33,413 nt of DNA from Haplomitrium mnioides (Eukaryota > Marchantiophyta > Haplomitriopsida > Calobryales), in the NCBI GenBank assembly GCA_049999725.1, contig JBNGIS010011510.1, positions 1 to 33,413 of the forward strand, given 5' to 3'. Below are positions 21,201 through 31,092 of the stretch, one piece after another (position 1 is the stretch's first letter; the number at the start of each line of letters is the position of its first letter). The notes under the pieces are model-generated. The model was not told the DNA's origin, did no database searches, and saw nothing but the letters and a program-made list of their open reading frames with translations. A program made the position numbers and the translations under genes.

Positions 21201-22160
21201 CCTTCCATCATCCGATATCTTGAACCCTCAACATCTGATGTGTTCAAGTCTCAATTCGTAGATTGTCAATTCTTTGAAGAATCTTTTCCACATCTTACAC
21301 AAGAGGACAAAGTTGTACAATCCAAACCTGAAGACAACTTAATATGGCACCAGCACTTGCCATTGGACTTCAATCAACGAAACGGACATTCAGATGTTGA
21401 AGTCAAAAGACTCCTCAATTTATAGCAAATATTAATTAAAATGCCTGACGCATTCAACAATGCAGCCAACATTACCAACTCACATTTAGAAGTTATGAAT
21501 GCTCCAACAAGACTTCAAAAAGTCGATACACTTGCCACTGATATACAACCTAAGGCAAAGTGTGGCAAACCTATAGGCTCAAAGAATAAGCCTAAATCAT
21601 CAACATCATTGAACATTGCTATAGACAACGATGAAATAACAATTGACTATTCCCATACCGATCAAATATGGGACAGATCCAAGACCCCTGTGGATGATTT
21701 TTTTGCATTATCTATATCACAGTCTATAAACAATGATATGTGTGATCCTTTATCTATACGAGAAGCACAATCAAGAATCGATTTGCCCCAATGGGAAAAG
21801 GCAATTAATTCAAAACTTGACTCTATCATACAACGACAAGTATTTAGATTTGTTATGCCATCACTTCTAAATATACATCTAATAGATTATGGATTGATTT
21901 TTGTCCGCAAATATAATGCAAAAGGTGATGTCACAAGATATAAGGCAAGACTAGTGGCCAAATGATACACTCAAATTACTGGACGTGACTATGACCTCAC
22001 ATACTCACTTGTTATGGACACTATTACTTACAGATATATGATAGCATTTATTATCCAATGTCATCTTACTATGCATATGATGGATGTCATCACTGCCTAC
22101 TTATATGGCACTCTGGATACCCAGATTTTTATGAAGGCACCCTCCGAACTCATATCAAGA
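21200..22160 (+). pseudogene. Copia reverse transcriptase, N-terminal half
   Basis: Frame 3 runs from about 21,180 with a linker (DVFKSQFVDCQFFEE), then the RT N-terminus: QWEKAINSKLDSI, FVRKYNAKGDVTRYKARLVAK, a TGA at 21,963 where the family has Gly, then YTQITGRDYDLTYSLVMD, MMDVITAYLYGTLDTQIFMKAP. The first catalytic Asp lies in MMDVITAYLYG. The canonical protein would continue directly into the SLYGLKQS helix, but here a repeat insert intervenes from 22,161. Confidence 0.92.
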
Positions 22161-22975
22161 ATGGCATTTCACATTCAGGAGGAGAACAACCAAAATGCAT
22201 ATGGACCTTTAGTCTCAAACAACCCAAATACTGAGATTAGACCTTTTGTCTTTCATGGCCTAAATTTTGAGGTTGGACCTTCTGTCCCTCATGACATGCA
22301 CTATAAAAATGGACCTTTAGTCCATAGAAGCACAATGATTCAAAATGGACCTTTTGTCCACAAAGATCTCAATCTGGGAAAAGGACCTTTTGTCCTCAAT
22401 GACCAACAAATTAAAGGACCTTCTGTTCGCAAAAGGCCACTGCCAATCCAGAAAGGACCTTTAGTCCTCATGTCAAAAAGATAATGCCAAATGATGGAAA
22501 GTAAGTTGTAAAGTGATCTCAATAGACTTTTAGTTCAGCCAGCGCACTCGCTTAGCAAGCAACATCTCAATGGACCTTTAGTTCAGCCAACGCACTCACT
22601 GAGCAAGCAACATCTCAATGGACCTTTAGTCAAGCCAGCGCACTTGCTGAGCAACCAGCATCTCAATGAACCTTTAGTCCAGCCAACGCACTCGTTGAGC
22701 AAGCAGCATCTCAATGGACCTTTAGTCCAGCCAGCGCACTTGCTGAGCACGCAGCATTACAAAGGACCTTTAGTCCAGCCAGCCAATTTGTTGAGCACAC
22801 AACGCTGCAAAGGACCTTTAGTCCCACATATATACAAGTTGCATGAGCAACAACAAAGTGGACCTTTAGTCCCCCATCATCAAAGTATACCACATGACAA
22901 TGTGAAGTTGGCAAGGAATTCTATTAATGTATTTGAATCACAAATCAATCAATCAGGCACACAAATGGCATTTCA
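22161..22975 (+). repeat. In-frame GPLV tandem-repeat insert inside RT
   Basis: Between MKAPSELISR and the block equivalent to SLYGLKQS lies an insert of 804 bp (268 codons) bounded by an 11-bp direct repeat ATGGCATTTCA (22,161-22,171 and 22,965-22,975). Sixteen anchors of the form GGACCTTTWGTCC start at 22,203, 22,239, 22,275, 22,311, 22,347, 22,383, 22,416, 22,455, 22,524, 22,572, 22,620, 22,668, 22,716, 22,764, 22,812 and 22,860. Spacing is mostly 36 bp in the first half and exactly 48 bp in the second. All spacings are multiples of three and all anchors share the RT frame, encoding GPLV, GPFV or GPSV plus 8-12 variable residues (48-bp unit about GPLVQPAHSLSKQHLN). Only two stops (TAA at 22,482 and 22,509) interrupt it. 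Confidence 0.93.
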
Positions 22976-23460
22976 AGTCGTGAGATTGACATATGAACTC
23001 AAACAGAGTAGCAAAAATTGGTACCAGAGATTCAAATCAAAAATGATGACACTAAATTTTACAAATGATGACATTGCTCCATACCTGTTCATGAAACATC
23101 AAGGCTATGAATATGTCGTAGTTGCACTTTATGTAAACTACATAAACATTTTTGGCACAAAAACTCTAGCTACTAGCACTATCGCCAAACTGAAGGATAT
23201 ATTTGAAATGCAAGACATTGGAGAACCTAATTTCTATCTCGAAATCCAATTTGAGCATATGCTCGATGGTATTTTGATCCACCAGTCTACATATACGGCC
23301 AAGATTCTCAAACAATTCAATATGGACAATGCTCATCCAATGAGCACTCCAATGGAAATGAGATCTTTGGACCCAACCAAGGACATGTTTGGAAAGCGAA
23401 AGGAACATGAACAAATTCTGGGATCAAAAAACCCATATCTATCAGCAATAGAAGCTCTCA
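22965..23460 (+). pseudogene. Copia reverse transcriptase, C-terminal half (YVDD lost)
   Basis: The frame resumes RT homology at LTYELKQSSKNWYQRF, then NDDIAPYLFM, and reaches the catalytic position at 23,130-23,141, which reads YVNY instead of YVDD, so both Asp codons are lost. IAKLKDIFEMQDIGEPNFYLEI and the thumb/connection block MDNAHPMSTPME follow. This half is open without stops from 22,512 through 23,741, in the same frame as the repeat insert. Loss of both catalytic Asp residues means no polymerase activity could remain. Confidence 0.93.
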
Positions 23461-24105
23461 TGTACCTTGCAAATCAGACTAGACTTGATATATCTTTTGC
23501 AGTAAATATGCTTGCAAGGCATAGCTCCCAGCCCACCATTTGCCATTGGAATGGGCTCAAATGCATTTTCAAAAACCTAAGAGGTACAAAAGACATGGGA
23601 CTCTTCTTCCCTAAAAATGCAACAAATGATATTGTCGGTTATACCGACACTAGATATTTATCTGATCCTGATGACACCAAGTCTCAAACAGGATATGCTT
23701 TCCTTAAAAGAAGCACTGCTATCTCATGGAAGAGCACTAAATAAACAATTACTACTACCTCGACCAATCATGCAGAAATCATAGCTTTTTATGAGGCTAG
23801 TAGGGAATGTATATGGCTCTGACACCTCATTGATCATATCATCATCAATATGAGTCAACCTCTACTTCATTCCCATACAATAATATATGAGGACAATCGA
23901 CCATGTGTCGAATAGATTGCTCAAGGCTTTATCAAGAGAGACATGATTAAACACATTGCTCCTAAATTCTTTTACACCCATAAACAACATGGTGACAAAA
24001 TAAATGTCCAATGCATAGCAAGCAAAGATAACAGAGCAAATATCTTCACCAAACCACTTCCATTGCCTTGCATATTGTACATACTCAAGGGCTTGGTTTG
24101 AAAAA
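23461..24105 (+). pseudogene. Copia RNase H and pol C-terminus
   Basis: Same frame as RT. MYLANQTRLDISFAVNMLARH and the RNase H core GYTDTRYLSDPDDTKSQTGY are followed by AISWKSTK, a TAA at 23,742 where the family has Gln, then TNHAEIIAFYEASRECIWL, a TGA where the family usually has Arg, then YEDNRPCVE, HIAPKFFYTH and FTKPLPLP near the C-terminus. The first RNase H Asp of the GYxDA motif is kept; the Glu in NHAEI is kept. Stops arise at CAA- and CGA-type codons. Confidence 0.9.
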
Positions 24106-24144
24106 ACTCTCTGAATTACAACAGAATAGCACACAATAATTGCT

Positions 24145-24149
<5 letters not shown>

Positions 24150-24226
<77 letters not shown>
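24150..24226. repeat. (TA)n microsatellite
   Basis: About 75 bp of uninterrupted TA repeats lie in the 3' untranslated part of the copia element, followed by a degenerate TACACATATACATAC tail. Confidence 0.97.
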
Positions 24227-24234
<8 letters not shown>

Positions 24235-24725
24235 TACGTCTCTCTCTTTGACCTTTAGTCATGAAGATCAATGATTGCAAATACAATCATTTATTTTTTA
24301 AACAAATGCTTAATTTTGTCTGAATGTCATACAGGTAATGACATGAGCATATTATATCAGAAGCTGACCTCACTTCTCAACTTTTGAGGCTGACATCATT
24401 TTTCAGACAGATCTTCAAGACACAAAGAGAGGATGCAACAATACAACTATGAAGACGCAACAACACCATGCAACACCATCATGAGTTTGGTTTACTTTGA
24501 AAGTAAGAAATTTTGACAAATTTTTGACATTATGATTACTTACACACACACTCCACACTATTACTACATTATATTCCACCTATCAAAATATGTGGTGGCA
24601 CTCTTTCCCTCGAAAGAAAGCGGGAGGGTTTTAATGAGACCACATATAGAATAAGATTTAGATTTGGACTCACATAGCATATATAGTCCTTTAAATGTGG
24701 CTGATTATTAGAAGAAAAATCAGCC
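24227..24725 (+). other. Copia 3' untranslated region
   Basis: This non-coding stretch lies between the end of pol and the polypurine tract. It holds imperfect duplications of the CAACACCATGCAACACCATC type near 24,462-24,482 and no open frame worth calling. Confidence 0.6.
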
Positions 24726-24734
24726 AAAGGGAAG
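24726..24734 (+). promoter_or_regulatory. Polypurine tract
   Basis: AAAGGGAAG directly precedes the TG of the 3' LTR, the expected plus-strand primer position in LTR retrotransposons. Confidence 0.88.
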
Positions 24735-24851
24735 TGTTATAAGGACATATATATAAACCATATATAAGTGGTCATCCACACATTCATTCACTCATTCATA
24801 CTCTCACTCTTGGAGACTCCCATATGTGTGTGCGGCGCTCATGCGATAACA
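24735..24851 (+). repeat. Copia 3' LTR (117 bp)
   Basis: It starts TGTTATA and ends GATAACA, giving perfect inverted ends TGTTAT/ATAACA, and aligns gap-free to 17,079-17,195. It is followed by the duplicated target AGTAT. Confidence 0.95.
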
Positions 24852-24856
24852 AGTAT
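24852..24856. repeat. Target site duplication, right (AGTAT)
   Basis: It is an exact copy of 17,074-17,078. Confidence 0.92.
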
Positions 24857-26638
24857 ATATTTTATTAATTTTTTCACTTGCTATTACTTCTTTTCTATAA
24901 TTTGAATGGAATAACAACAAGAGGAAAAAAATGATTGGAATTTCAAGATTCTGGCATTCCTACAACTTGACAAAAAAACTCAACATATTTCAAATTTGAA
25001 TTTTGGCAAGTGCAAGATTGGTGAACAAAAAGTAATCAATTGTAATAGACAATATTTTGGGAAAAGATATGTTGAGGATAGAACACTATGGACCTTCAAA
25101 AGACACTTTTGGGAGTGAACCCTTGGCATATATGGGATCAACGAGTGAATCTTATACATGTATATAATCAATAAGTGAACCCTATACCCTTATGGGATCC
25201 AAGAAACAAGTGAAGCAAGAAAAGTTAGCATCTTCAAACAAATTTGAAAGCCCTATGTGTGTATGGGCTTTGACACTCCAACTGGACTTCTTTGCTCAAG
25301 AATTAAAGGTCCTCTAGAGGAAAAGAAGTTTAAGAGTGATACGATGAAGAATACTTGACTACAATTATGTCAACATAATGAGAATGTTGTGAATCTATCT
25401 TTGTTAGAAACTAATAACCATCATAAAATTCAAGATAATGACATGTTTATTACTTCTTCTCCAAGAAAGAAACTCCAAGACCCATTCAATTTTGATTGCA
25501 AAATGTTGCCACCTTTAACAAATTTCAATCATCCAGCTATTGCTACTCAAGTCAAAGTGAAAACTATGAATGTAGTGACATCTTAAAAAAAAAGACAACT
25601 GGTTGAATCATTAGAAGAAATTTTGGCGAATGATTCTCAATTGAAGTATGTTTCTCTCAAATTATCATTAAGAGATCCAATTATTCTAGAACAAATGTTG
25701 CTAAAAAATTAAAGATTTTGTGGAAGATGCAATTTCAGCTTAGTCAAGTTCTCCAAACACTGAGATTTGTATGCCAAATTTTAAGAAGTAACTCTAAAAT
25801 AGAAATAAACTTCAAGTGATGCACAAGATCTTGAAGATAATGCTTTGTCTTTTTTTGGTTGGATTTGCATATGGATCAAATCCACCAACTAAACATAAAT
25901 GTTCCTTATTTGGGCCAAAACCAAAATAGATAAATTCATTGCATGATAGTTCTCTAGAGAAAGTCAATCATTATGAGAGTTTTATTAAGAAAATTTTGAT
26001 CTTGGGTCCATTCCAAAAGTCGAAGAAATTTTCATGTTGTTGAAATAATTGTTTCTCGTTGTACAAGACAGATTTCAACCAAAATGTCATAGAAATGTAC
26101 TTTTGGCAAAACATGAAAAATCAAAGATCATATTAGAGTAAGAAATGTCTAGAAAAGATGCAAAGTTGTACAATCAAGCTACTTTGTGTGGTTGTGAGGG
26201 GGTTTTGAGAAGGGAAATTTAGAAATGACCTTCTTAGCCTTGTTTATGGACAAGTTTGAATAATTGCATACTTCAAAACAATCAACATGATTGAAAGATG
26301 TTGATTTGAGAAAAGCCCTCCATAAGGAAGGAGGATGTTTCATGAAATCAGATTTTAGTTCAGCGATTTGGGCATTAAGATAGAGAAAAGACATTTGTTG
26401 ATTGAAGATAGCTAAAGACACATACACTGATTTGAGTTTGGAGTAGGCCAAAGTCATTGTTTGGAAATCGGAACATTGGAAATTCAAATGGATTTGAAGT
26501 TGAGGTTGTTTTTGATAGTCGTTTGAAAATGAGAGCAAATTATTGAGGTTCTTTGAGTTAACTCTTCTTTCTACTTTTGAATTGTGGACTATTTTCTTAT
26601 GTTAAGATCAGTTAAGAAGATTTTCACAGTTTTCTATA
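24857..26638. other. AT-rich stretch, possible 5' part of the next gypsy element
   Basis: No frame is clearly recognisable. A plus-strand frame (25,389-25,586) and continuing broken frames to about 25,700 could be degraded N-terminal gag of the element downstream, judged only by position. A minus-strand frame of 119 codons (26,179-26,538) has a heptad-like helix but no family resemblance that I can defend. Confidence 0.4.
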
Positions 26639-27575
26639 ATGAAGAAATTGACCTTGAAGAGAGATAACATGGAGATGCTCTTACACTCATCAAATGATGA
26701 TCTTCAAAAAGAGTTGGAGTTACTCTTAGAAAATAGAACAAAAGATAATAGCTTGACACCTAACTATAAGGAAGTTTCAAAAGTAGTAAGCGAGTCTACT
26801 AAGAGAGAGTCAAGAAGAGGTAAGGTGGTAGTAAGACATGATGATAGACCACCACCCATCATAGCACCTTGCAAGCATCCAATTGCTCATACTTTTTCTA
26901 CTAGTTCATCTCCCTACTATTGCTTTACAAAGAGATGCAGTGGAAGAGCTAGTCAAGGGAATGAAAGATTTGGAGACTAAATTTTCAAAGCTTGAAGGGA
27001 TTAAAGAAGCAAGCAACAATCAGCCTGTCTAAAAACCAGAGTATAAACAATGGTGCATATGGTGTGATAACACGAAACATTCAAGGAAAAAGTGTGGTGA
27101 TTTTACTCACTCTATTCATTTGGAAGGTATCTATTGGAAGGAGGGCAAGATTGCTCTCAAAGCATGGTGGTACAATCAAAGAAGTGCACTCACTATAAAA
27201 TAAAAAGTACCTTTTGTACAAGAGTAGTGAAGTATTCTGAAAGTGGATTTGCTACATATACACAACTTGTAGATTTGCCTAGATGGCAGAGAAAAACAAT
27301 TCAAAGAATTGAAAAAGACTTCAAAAACATTGGTGTGATGGATAAAGAAGAAGAAATTTGGGTGTATATTTGGAGCAAAGGGTTGAAGATCCTTTAGAGC
27401 TACTTGCTACCATTGGATTTAGAAGTGATGACAAGGTGGTGTGTTTGCATTCGAGAGAACTCTATTCAGCCATTGAGTCGTTTGCAAAATTAGAGGCTAG
27501 AGTTGACACCAGATACAAGATAGTGAAGAAGAAGGCAAAACCTATACCGAAAGTGACTTTAGTGAGCAAGTAAAG
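26639..27575 (+). pseudogene. Ty3/gypsy-type gag fragment with CCHC knuckle
   Basis: Plus-strand frames carry an acidic/basic helical stretch (DDLQKELELLLENR), then after frame changes a segment ELVKGMKDLETKFSKLEGIKEA and the zinc knuckle CIWCDNTKHSRKKC (27,054-27,095), a perfect CX2CX4HX4C motif, followed by HLEGIYWKEGKIALKAW, the downstream block typical of one large gypsy gag type. Later frames (27,134-27,573) give QRIEKDFKNI and DPLELLATIGF. The protease could not be recognised. Frameshifts are frequent, so this is a pseudogene. Confidence 0.75.
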
Positions 27576-27589
27576 AAAGCTTCAAAAGA

Positions 27590-28535
27590 GAAGAGTTTAA
27601 GCGAGATTTCAAAAATTGGGCATTAATTTACTCCAACCACATTGGAAGAGCTTAAGGTTGGATCAAGGGAGTTTCTCTTGCCTCAAAAGGAGGATGTATT
27701 TTGAGAGATGATCAAGAAACATGGAAAAGCATTTGCTTTTGAGCCTCAAGAAATAGGGTGTGTAGATCTAGATGTGGTCGTAGTGTTGACTACTTTTATA
27801 GTTCTATATGCACCTTGGGACTTGAAGCCAATTTGAGTACCAAGAGCTTATCTACCAAAGCTCTTAGACCTCTTGAAGGAGAAAATGAAGATGAGGATTT
27901 TGGAGTCATCTTTTGGTTGATATTCTAGTGGATAGAGTACAATGACTAAGAAAAATGAGGCACTATGATTTATTCAAGATATGCAACTAGTGAATCAAGT
28001 TACCATCCAAAATACAAAGATGAGACCAATTGTTGGAGAGTTTGCAAAAGCATTTTCTGGTAGAGTTATCTATTCCATAGGTGATTTTTACTCTAGTTAT
28101 GACTAATTCGAGCTTGTTGAAGGGAGTAGAGATATTACAACAATGAGAACATCGTTGGGTTTATTGAGAATGTGCACTTTATCTCAAGGTATTATGAATT
28201 TAGTGGCACACATGATGAATAAGATTATCAAAGTTCCAAGAGACTTTGTCCCAGAAAAGACTATGATATTTCTTGATGGCACTCCAATCAAAGGTTGTAG
28301 AAAAGAAGAGAAGTATGACGTTTTGGATGAGAAAAGGTGTCAAAAATTTGTCATGAATCATATTTCATATTGTATTCAAATTTTTAAAAGGCTGGAAGAG
28401 GTAGTTCTAACGTTATCAAGGAAGGAATCATCTTTTGGAGTTTGTGAGGTTGTGATTGTTGGGCATTTATATGGTTGGTTGGTTGAAAACTTGATAAAAA
28501 AATTGACGCATTTAGTGTCTAAAGTATACATGTAG
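27590..28535 (+). pseudogene. Ty3/gypsy reverse transcriptase (broken, FLDG)
   Basis: The RT N-terminus is readable through stops: TLEELKVGSREFLLP, GKAFAFEPQEIGCVD, PKLLDLLKEKMKMRIL, then VTIQNTKMRPIV-like sequence and GRVIYSIGDFYSSYD-like sequence by 28,110. The frame at 28,143-28,535 gives MRTSLGLLRMCTLSQGIMN, RDFVPEKTMIFLDGTPIKGC and RLEEVVLTLSRKESSFGV. The catalytic position (28,269-28,280) reads FLDG where the type has FLDD, so the second Asp is Gly. It belongs to a different gypsy lineage from the 3-8 kb element, which has YLDN and a distinct flanking sequence. Confidence 0.88.
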
Positions 28536-28880
28536 CTCAACCACACAAGTACACATATTTCTAGGGGCATGTGTTCTACCATGTATAGAATCCTCTTTTT
28601 CCACATGTAGAAGATCCTTTGTGTAATTTTTTGCAGAAAATCAAAGAGCTTTGGTGGGAGGATATCCACACACAAGTAGTGCAAAAGCTGAAGAAACTAT
28701 TATCTTTTCAACTTGTACTTCGGAGAGTGAGCTATGAAAAGGAAAAGCCAGCAATCTTGACTATAGATGTGAGTCTTATTGCTATATGCTGGACAATTGG
28801 GCAAAATGATGAGGAAGGAAACTAATTTGCAATTTGGTTCTATAGATATTTGTCTAGTAAGCTTCTGGTAGGGATATCTG
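28536..28880 (+). pseudogene. Gypsy RT-RNase H junction, truncated
   Basis: After a frame change the plus strand continues with DPLCNFLQKIKELWWED, then the start of an RNase H-like domain, EKPAILTIDVSLIAICWTIGQNDEEGN (28,740-28,825; shown to mark its extent only by its first Asp in TIDVS), and FAIWFYRYLSSK. Homology ends at about 28,880 with no integrase and no LTR, so the element is 3'-truncated here or interrupted by later sequence. Confidence 0.75.
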
Positions 28881-29694
28881 GATGACATGGTATGGTGTCT
28901 TGCCATATCACTATTATTATCCAATAAGAAGATATCACTTGCCTGAAAAATTACTTGCTTTCTCACCCAAAAAAGAGGATAATAAAGAAGATGTCTAGTA
29001 TATTTTTCTTGTATAGAAGAGATTGAACGTCTCATAAAAAACTGCAGCCTATATAACTATAGTAAGCATAGTAGCAAACTACTACCAAATAAATAACAAA
29101 GAATGAATGAGCAAGAAACTAGGGGGAGATCTAACATCAAGAATATCAGCCCTCATTTGGATATAGTATAGTAATTCTTTTGAAGAGGCGGCACTGTGGC
29201 ACTTCCCTAGCAAGTTCATAAGTGGTCTGTATGGCTTTAGCCAATAGGAAATGAGCTAAATCTATGTAGAGTTAGTGCTCAACTCTTAAGAAAAAGAATT
29301 GATTTCAAATCCAATAGTTGCTACTTTGAACCAGGAACTGCTACTGAGTTCTTATTTCACTTGGCAGGCAGAATTTTTTTTCTTGAAGATTTGGCATTCA
29401 AAAACATCAAATTTATGACTAAAATCTTCTTTTTGAAAAACAAATCGTTTTTTATAAACAAAAAATGCATATTTTACATTGAAATTATATTTCAAATATT
29501 TCTTTATAGAAAACAACTTGAAAAACAAACATTTTGGTTATTCGAATATTTTATAAAAACTTGACACTATTATAAATAAACTAAATTCATAAAAAATGAA
29601 ATAAAACATATATCTTTTGGTAGAAAAAAACTACAGGAAAACGTAAATGTCCATTCGGGTAAGGACTTTAAACCTAACTTTGAGCATCGTAGCC
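28881..29694. other. Gene-free AT-rich stretch
   Basis: No recognisable frame or RNA gene. At 29,320-29,337 lies the inverted counterpart of 182-199. T- and A-rich runs dominate 29,370-29,640. Confidence 0.55.
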
Positions 29695-30035
29695 AACAAA
29701 GTCTATGCAAGCATAGACTCCAAACCAGAACCGTAGAGCCTATGCACACATAGACTCCAAACAATAATCTTAAATCCTCTATGTGCTTAGACTCTAAACA
29801 AGAACAATGAAGCTATGCACGCATGGACTTTCAACTAGAATCCTAGAGCCAAAACACGCCAAGATTCTAAACAAGAACCCTGCAACCTATGCACGCATAG
29901 ACATTGAACAAGAACCCTTTGACCAATGGGTGTAGGGACTCTGAACAATACCTTACAACTTAAGCGCGCAGGGAATCCGAACAAGAACTACAAAGCCTTA
30001 ATGCGCAAAGACACTAAACAATGTGCAAAGACTCC
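29695..30035. repeat. 37-bp minisatellite with palindromic core (about 9 units)
   Basis: Cores such as CTATGCACGCATAGACTC start at 29,703, 29,740, 29,779, 29,813 and 29,887 and, degenerately, near 29,850, 29,924, 29,961 and 30,000, with a spacing close to 37 bp. Each good core is a hairpin palindrome (CTATGC-NN-GCATAG). The rest of the unit is of the type AAACAAGAACCCTAGAGC. It lies just beyond the 3' end of the methyltransferase pseudogene and shares its core with the 24-bp array in that gene's intron. Confidence 0.88.
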
Positions 30036-30226
30036 AAATCATTCTTAGATTTGTAATTGAGTTCAAACCATTCTTAGACTATCAATTGGGTCAACTTATT
30101 CTTAATAAACAAAATCATGATGAAAAGACTTGTAATAGATTGAAAGAGCAACAAGATGAAACTTTGGCAAAGAAAGATTTGGAAAAAATATATTTTATTA
30201 TTGATGCAAAGTGTACAAAGAGGTCC
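30036..30226 (-). other. Downstream flank / possible 3' UTR of the methyltransferase gene
   Basis: This short AT-rich stretch lies between the stop codon at 30,227 and the 37-bp array. A plus-strand 80-codon frame (30,023-30,265) overlaps it, is Lys/Glu-rich and has no recognisable motif. I see no clear polyadenylation signal that I would commit to. Confidence 0.4.
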
Positions 30227-30992
30227 TCAGACTCTAGCCTCTTCGAGAGGAACTGTCTCATCTAAATCTACAGGTTGAGCATCTGCAGCCGCTAGAGAAT
30301 CATGTTGAGACTTTCCAGTCCCCGATATTACAACAGAGTCACTAGAAGCACTTGCTATACTAGGAGGAACAAGTTCCTTGTGGTAAGCAAAAACTATCTG
30401 TGGCTCAGTCACATCGGATGGCAAGGAAGCCATCTCCAAAACCTTGTGAGGAATATAAATAGACTGACGTCTATTATATTCCATGGACATGCAATTTCGC
30501 ATCAGCTTAAAAGCACAAACAAGGCCTGTACCAGACCCAAAGCAGAGATCAAGGATCCAATCCTGCTCTGGTGATAAATGGTCAATAAAAAAATTGTAGA
30601 AAGCCTACGACTTCTGATAAACATTCACAAGAGTATCATCTCTTGGATGTTTAAGCTTTGCCGAAACTACAAAGCAACTAGAAACACTATGCATAATCTG
30701 ACGAGAAAGTCCGGTTGCAGAAGAAGGCTGCAAATTGAAAAGGCGCATNNNNNNNNNNNNNNNNNNNNNNNNNNNNNNNNNNNNNNNNNNNNNNNNNNNN
30801 NNNNNNNNNNNNNNNNNNNNNNNNNNNNNNNNNNNNNNNNNNNNNNNNCGAGAAAGTCCGGTTGCAGAAGAAGGCTGCAAATTGAAAAGGCGCATGCTCC
30901 TCTTTCCTTCCTTTGTCCAGTAGCCCACCGTCCAATACTCGTGGGTATGTGCAATTTTGGGACCACCAGAATGATGTATATTGCTTTTGTCC
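30227..30992 (-). pseudogene. Exon 3: methyltransferase TRD, motif X and SAM-binding motif I
   Basis: It encodes DKSNIHHSGGPKIAHTHEYW, VGYWTKEGKRSMRLFNLQ, AKLKHPRDDTLVNVYQKS, a TAG, AFYNFFIDHLSPEQDWILD, and the SAM-binding motif DLCFGSGTG (30,550-30,524) followed by MRNCMSMEYNRRQ, where the Glu after the next strand fits motif II. A Ser/Asp/Glu-rich tail (SDSVVISGTGKSQHD, DLDETVPLEEARV) ends in a stop at 30,227. The exon is split by a 100-N gap with duplicated edges; collapsing 147 bp (49 codons) keeps the frame. This half is strong evidence for the methyltransferase call, because motif X, motif I and motif II occur in order with correct spacing. Confidence 0.85.
30749..30848. other. Assembly gap (100 N) with identical 47-bp edges
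   Basis: Exactly 100 N bases are flanked by the same 47 bp, from CGAGAAAGTCCGG to AGGCGCAT, at 30,702-30,748 and 30,849-30,895. An arbitrary-size scaffold gap between two contigs that actually overlap would look exactly like this. Confidence 0.92.
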
Positions 30993-31092
30993 CTGCAAAA
31001 AGATAAACAATCAAATTAAATATTGTAACAAAAATGCAAGAGAAATCAAAAACAGAGAAATCAAAAAAATTAAAAATGAAAGAACAACTCAC
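30993..31092 (-). other. Intron 2 of the ParB-methyltransferase gene
   Basis: A 100-bp intron with donor GTGAGT and acceptor TTTTTGCAG. Joining the exons gives the phase-2 codon TA|G and restores the frame into DKSNIHHSGGPKI, so the junction is supported by continuity of the protein on both sides. Confidence 0.82.

Larger units (their letters stand above)
17079..24851 (+). mobile_element. Ty1/copia LTR retrotransposon, complete but dead (7,773 bp)
   Basis: Two 117-bp LTRs (17,079-17,195 and 24,735-24,851) enclose gag, protease, integrase, RT and RNase H in copia order on the plus strand. A perfect 5-bp target duplication AGTAT flanks it (17,074-17,078 and 24,852-24,856). The LTRs differ at about ten of 117 positions by my count, mostly transitions, which indicates an old insertion. 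A primer site follows the 5' LTR and a polypurine tract AAAGGGAAG precedes the 3' LTR. Gag and pol appear to have been one long frame, now interrupted by stops and frameshifts. RT carries a repeat insert of about 268 codons and has lost its catalytic YVDD. Very short LTRs make the element easy to miss in automated scans. Confidence 0.95.

Noticed and set aside
22340-22914. Minus-strand frames rich in KGPF and GLKV repeats
   Set aside because: Antisense shadows of the in-frame GPLV array on the plus strand.
26179-26538. 119-codon minus-strand frame
   Set aside because: No recognisable domain, no homologous frame in the window, and the neighbouring gypsy fragment is on the other strand; cannot be supported as a gene.
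29240-29345. Possible tRNA or tRNA-derived SINE (GATTTCAAATCC resembles a B box)
   Set aside because: No matching A box at the right distance and no cloverleaf can be drawn; only the weak 18-bp inverted pair remains.
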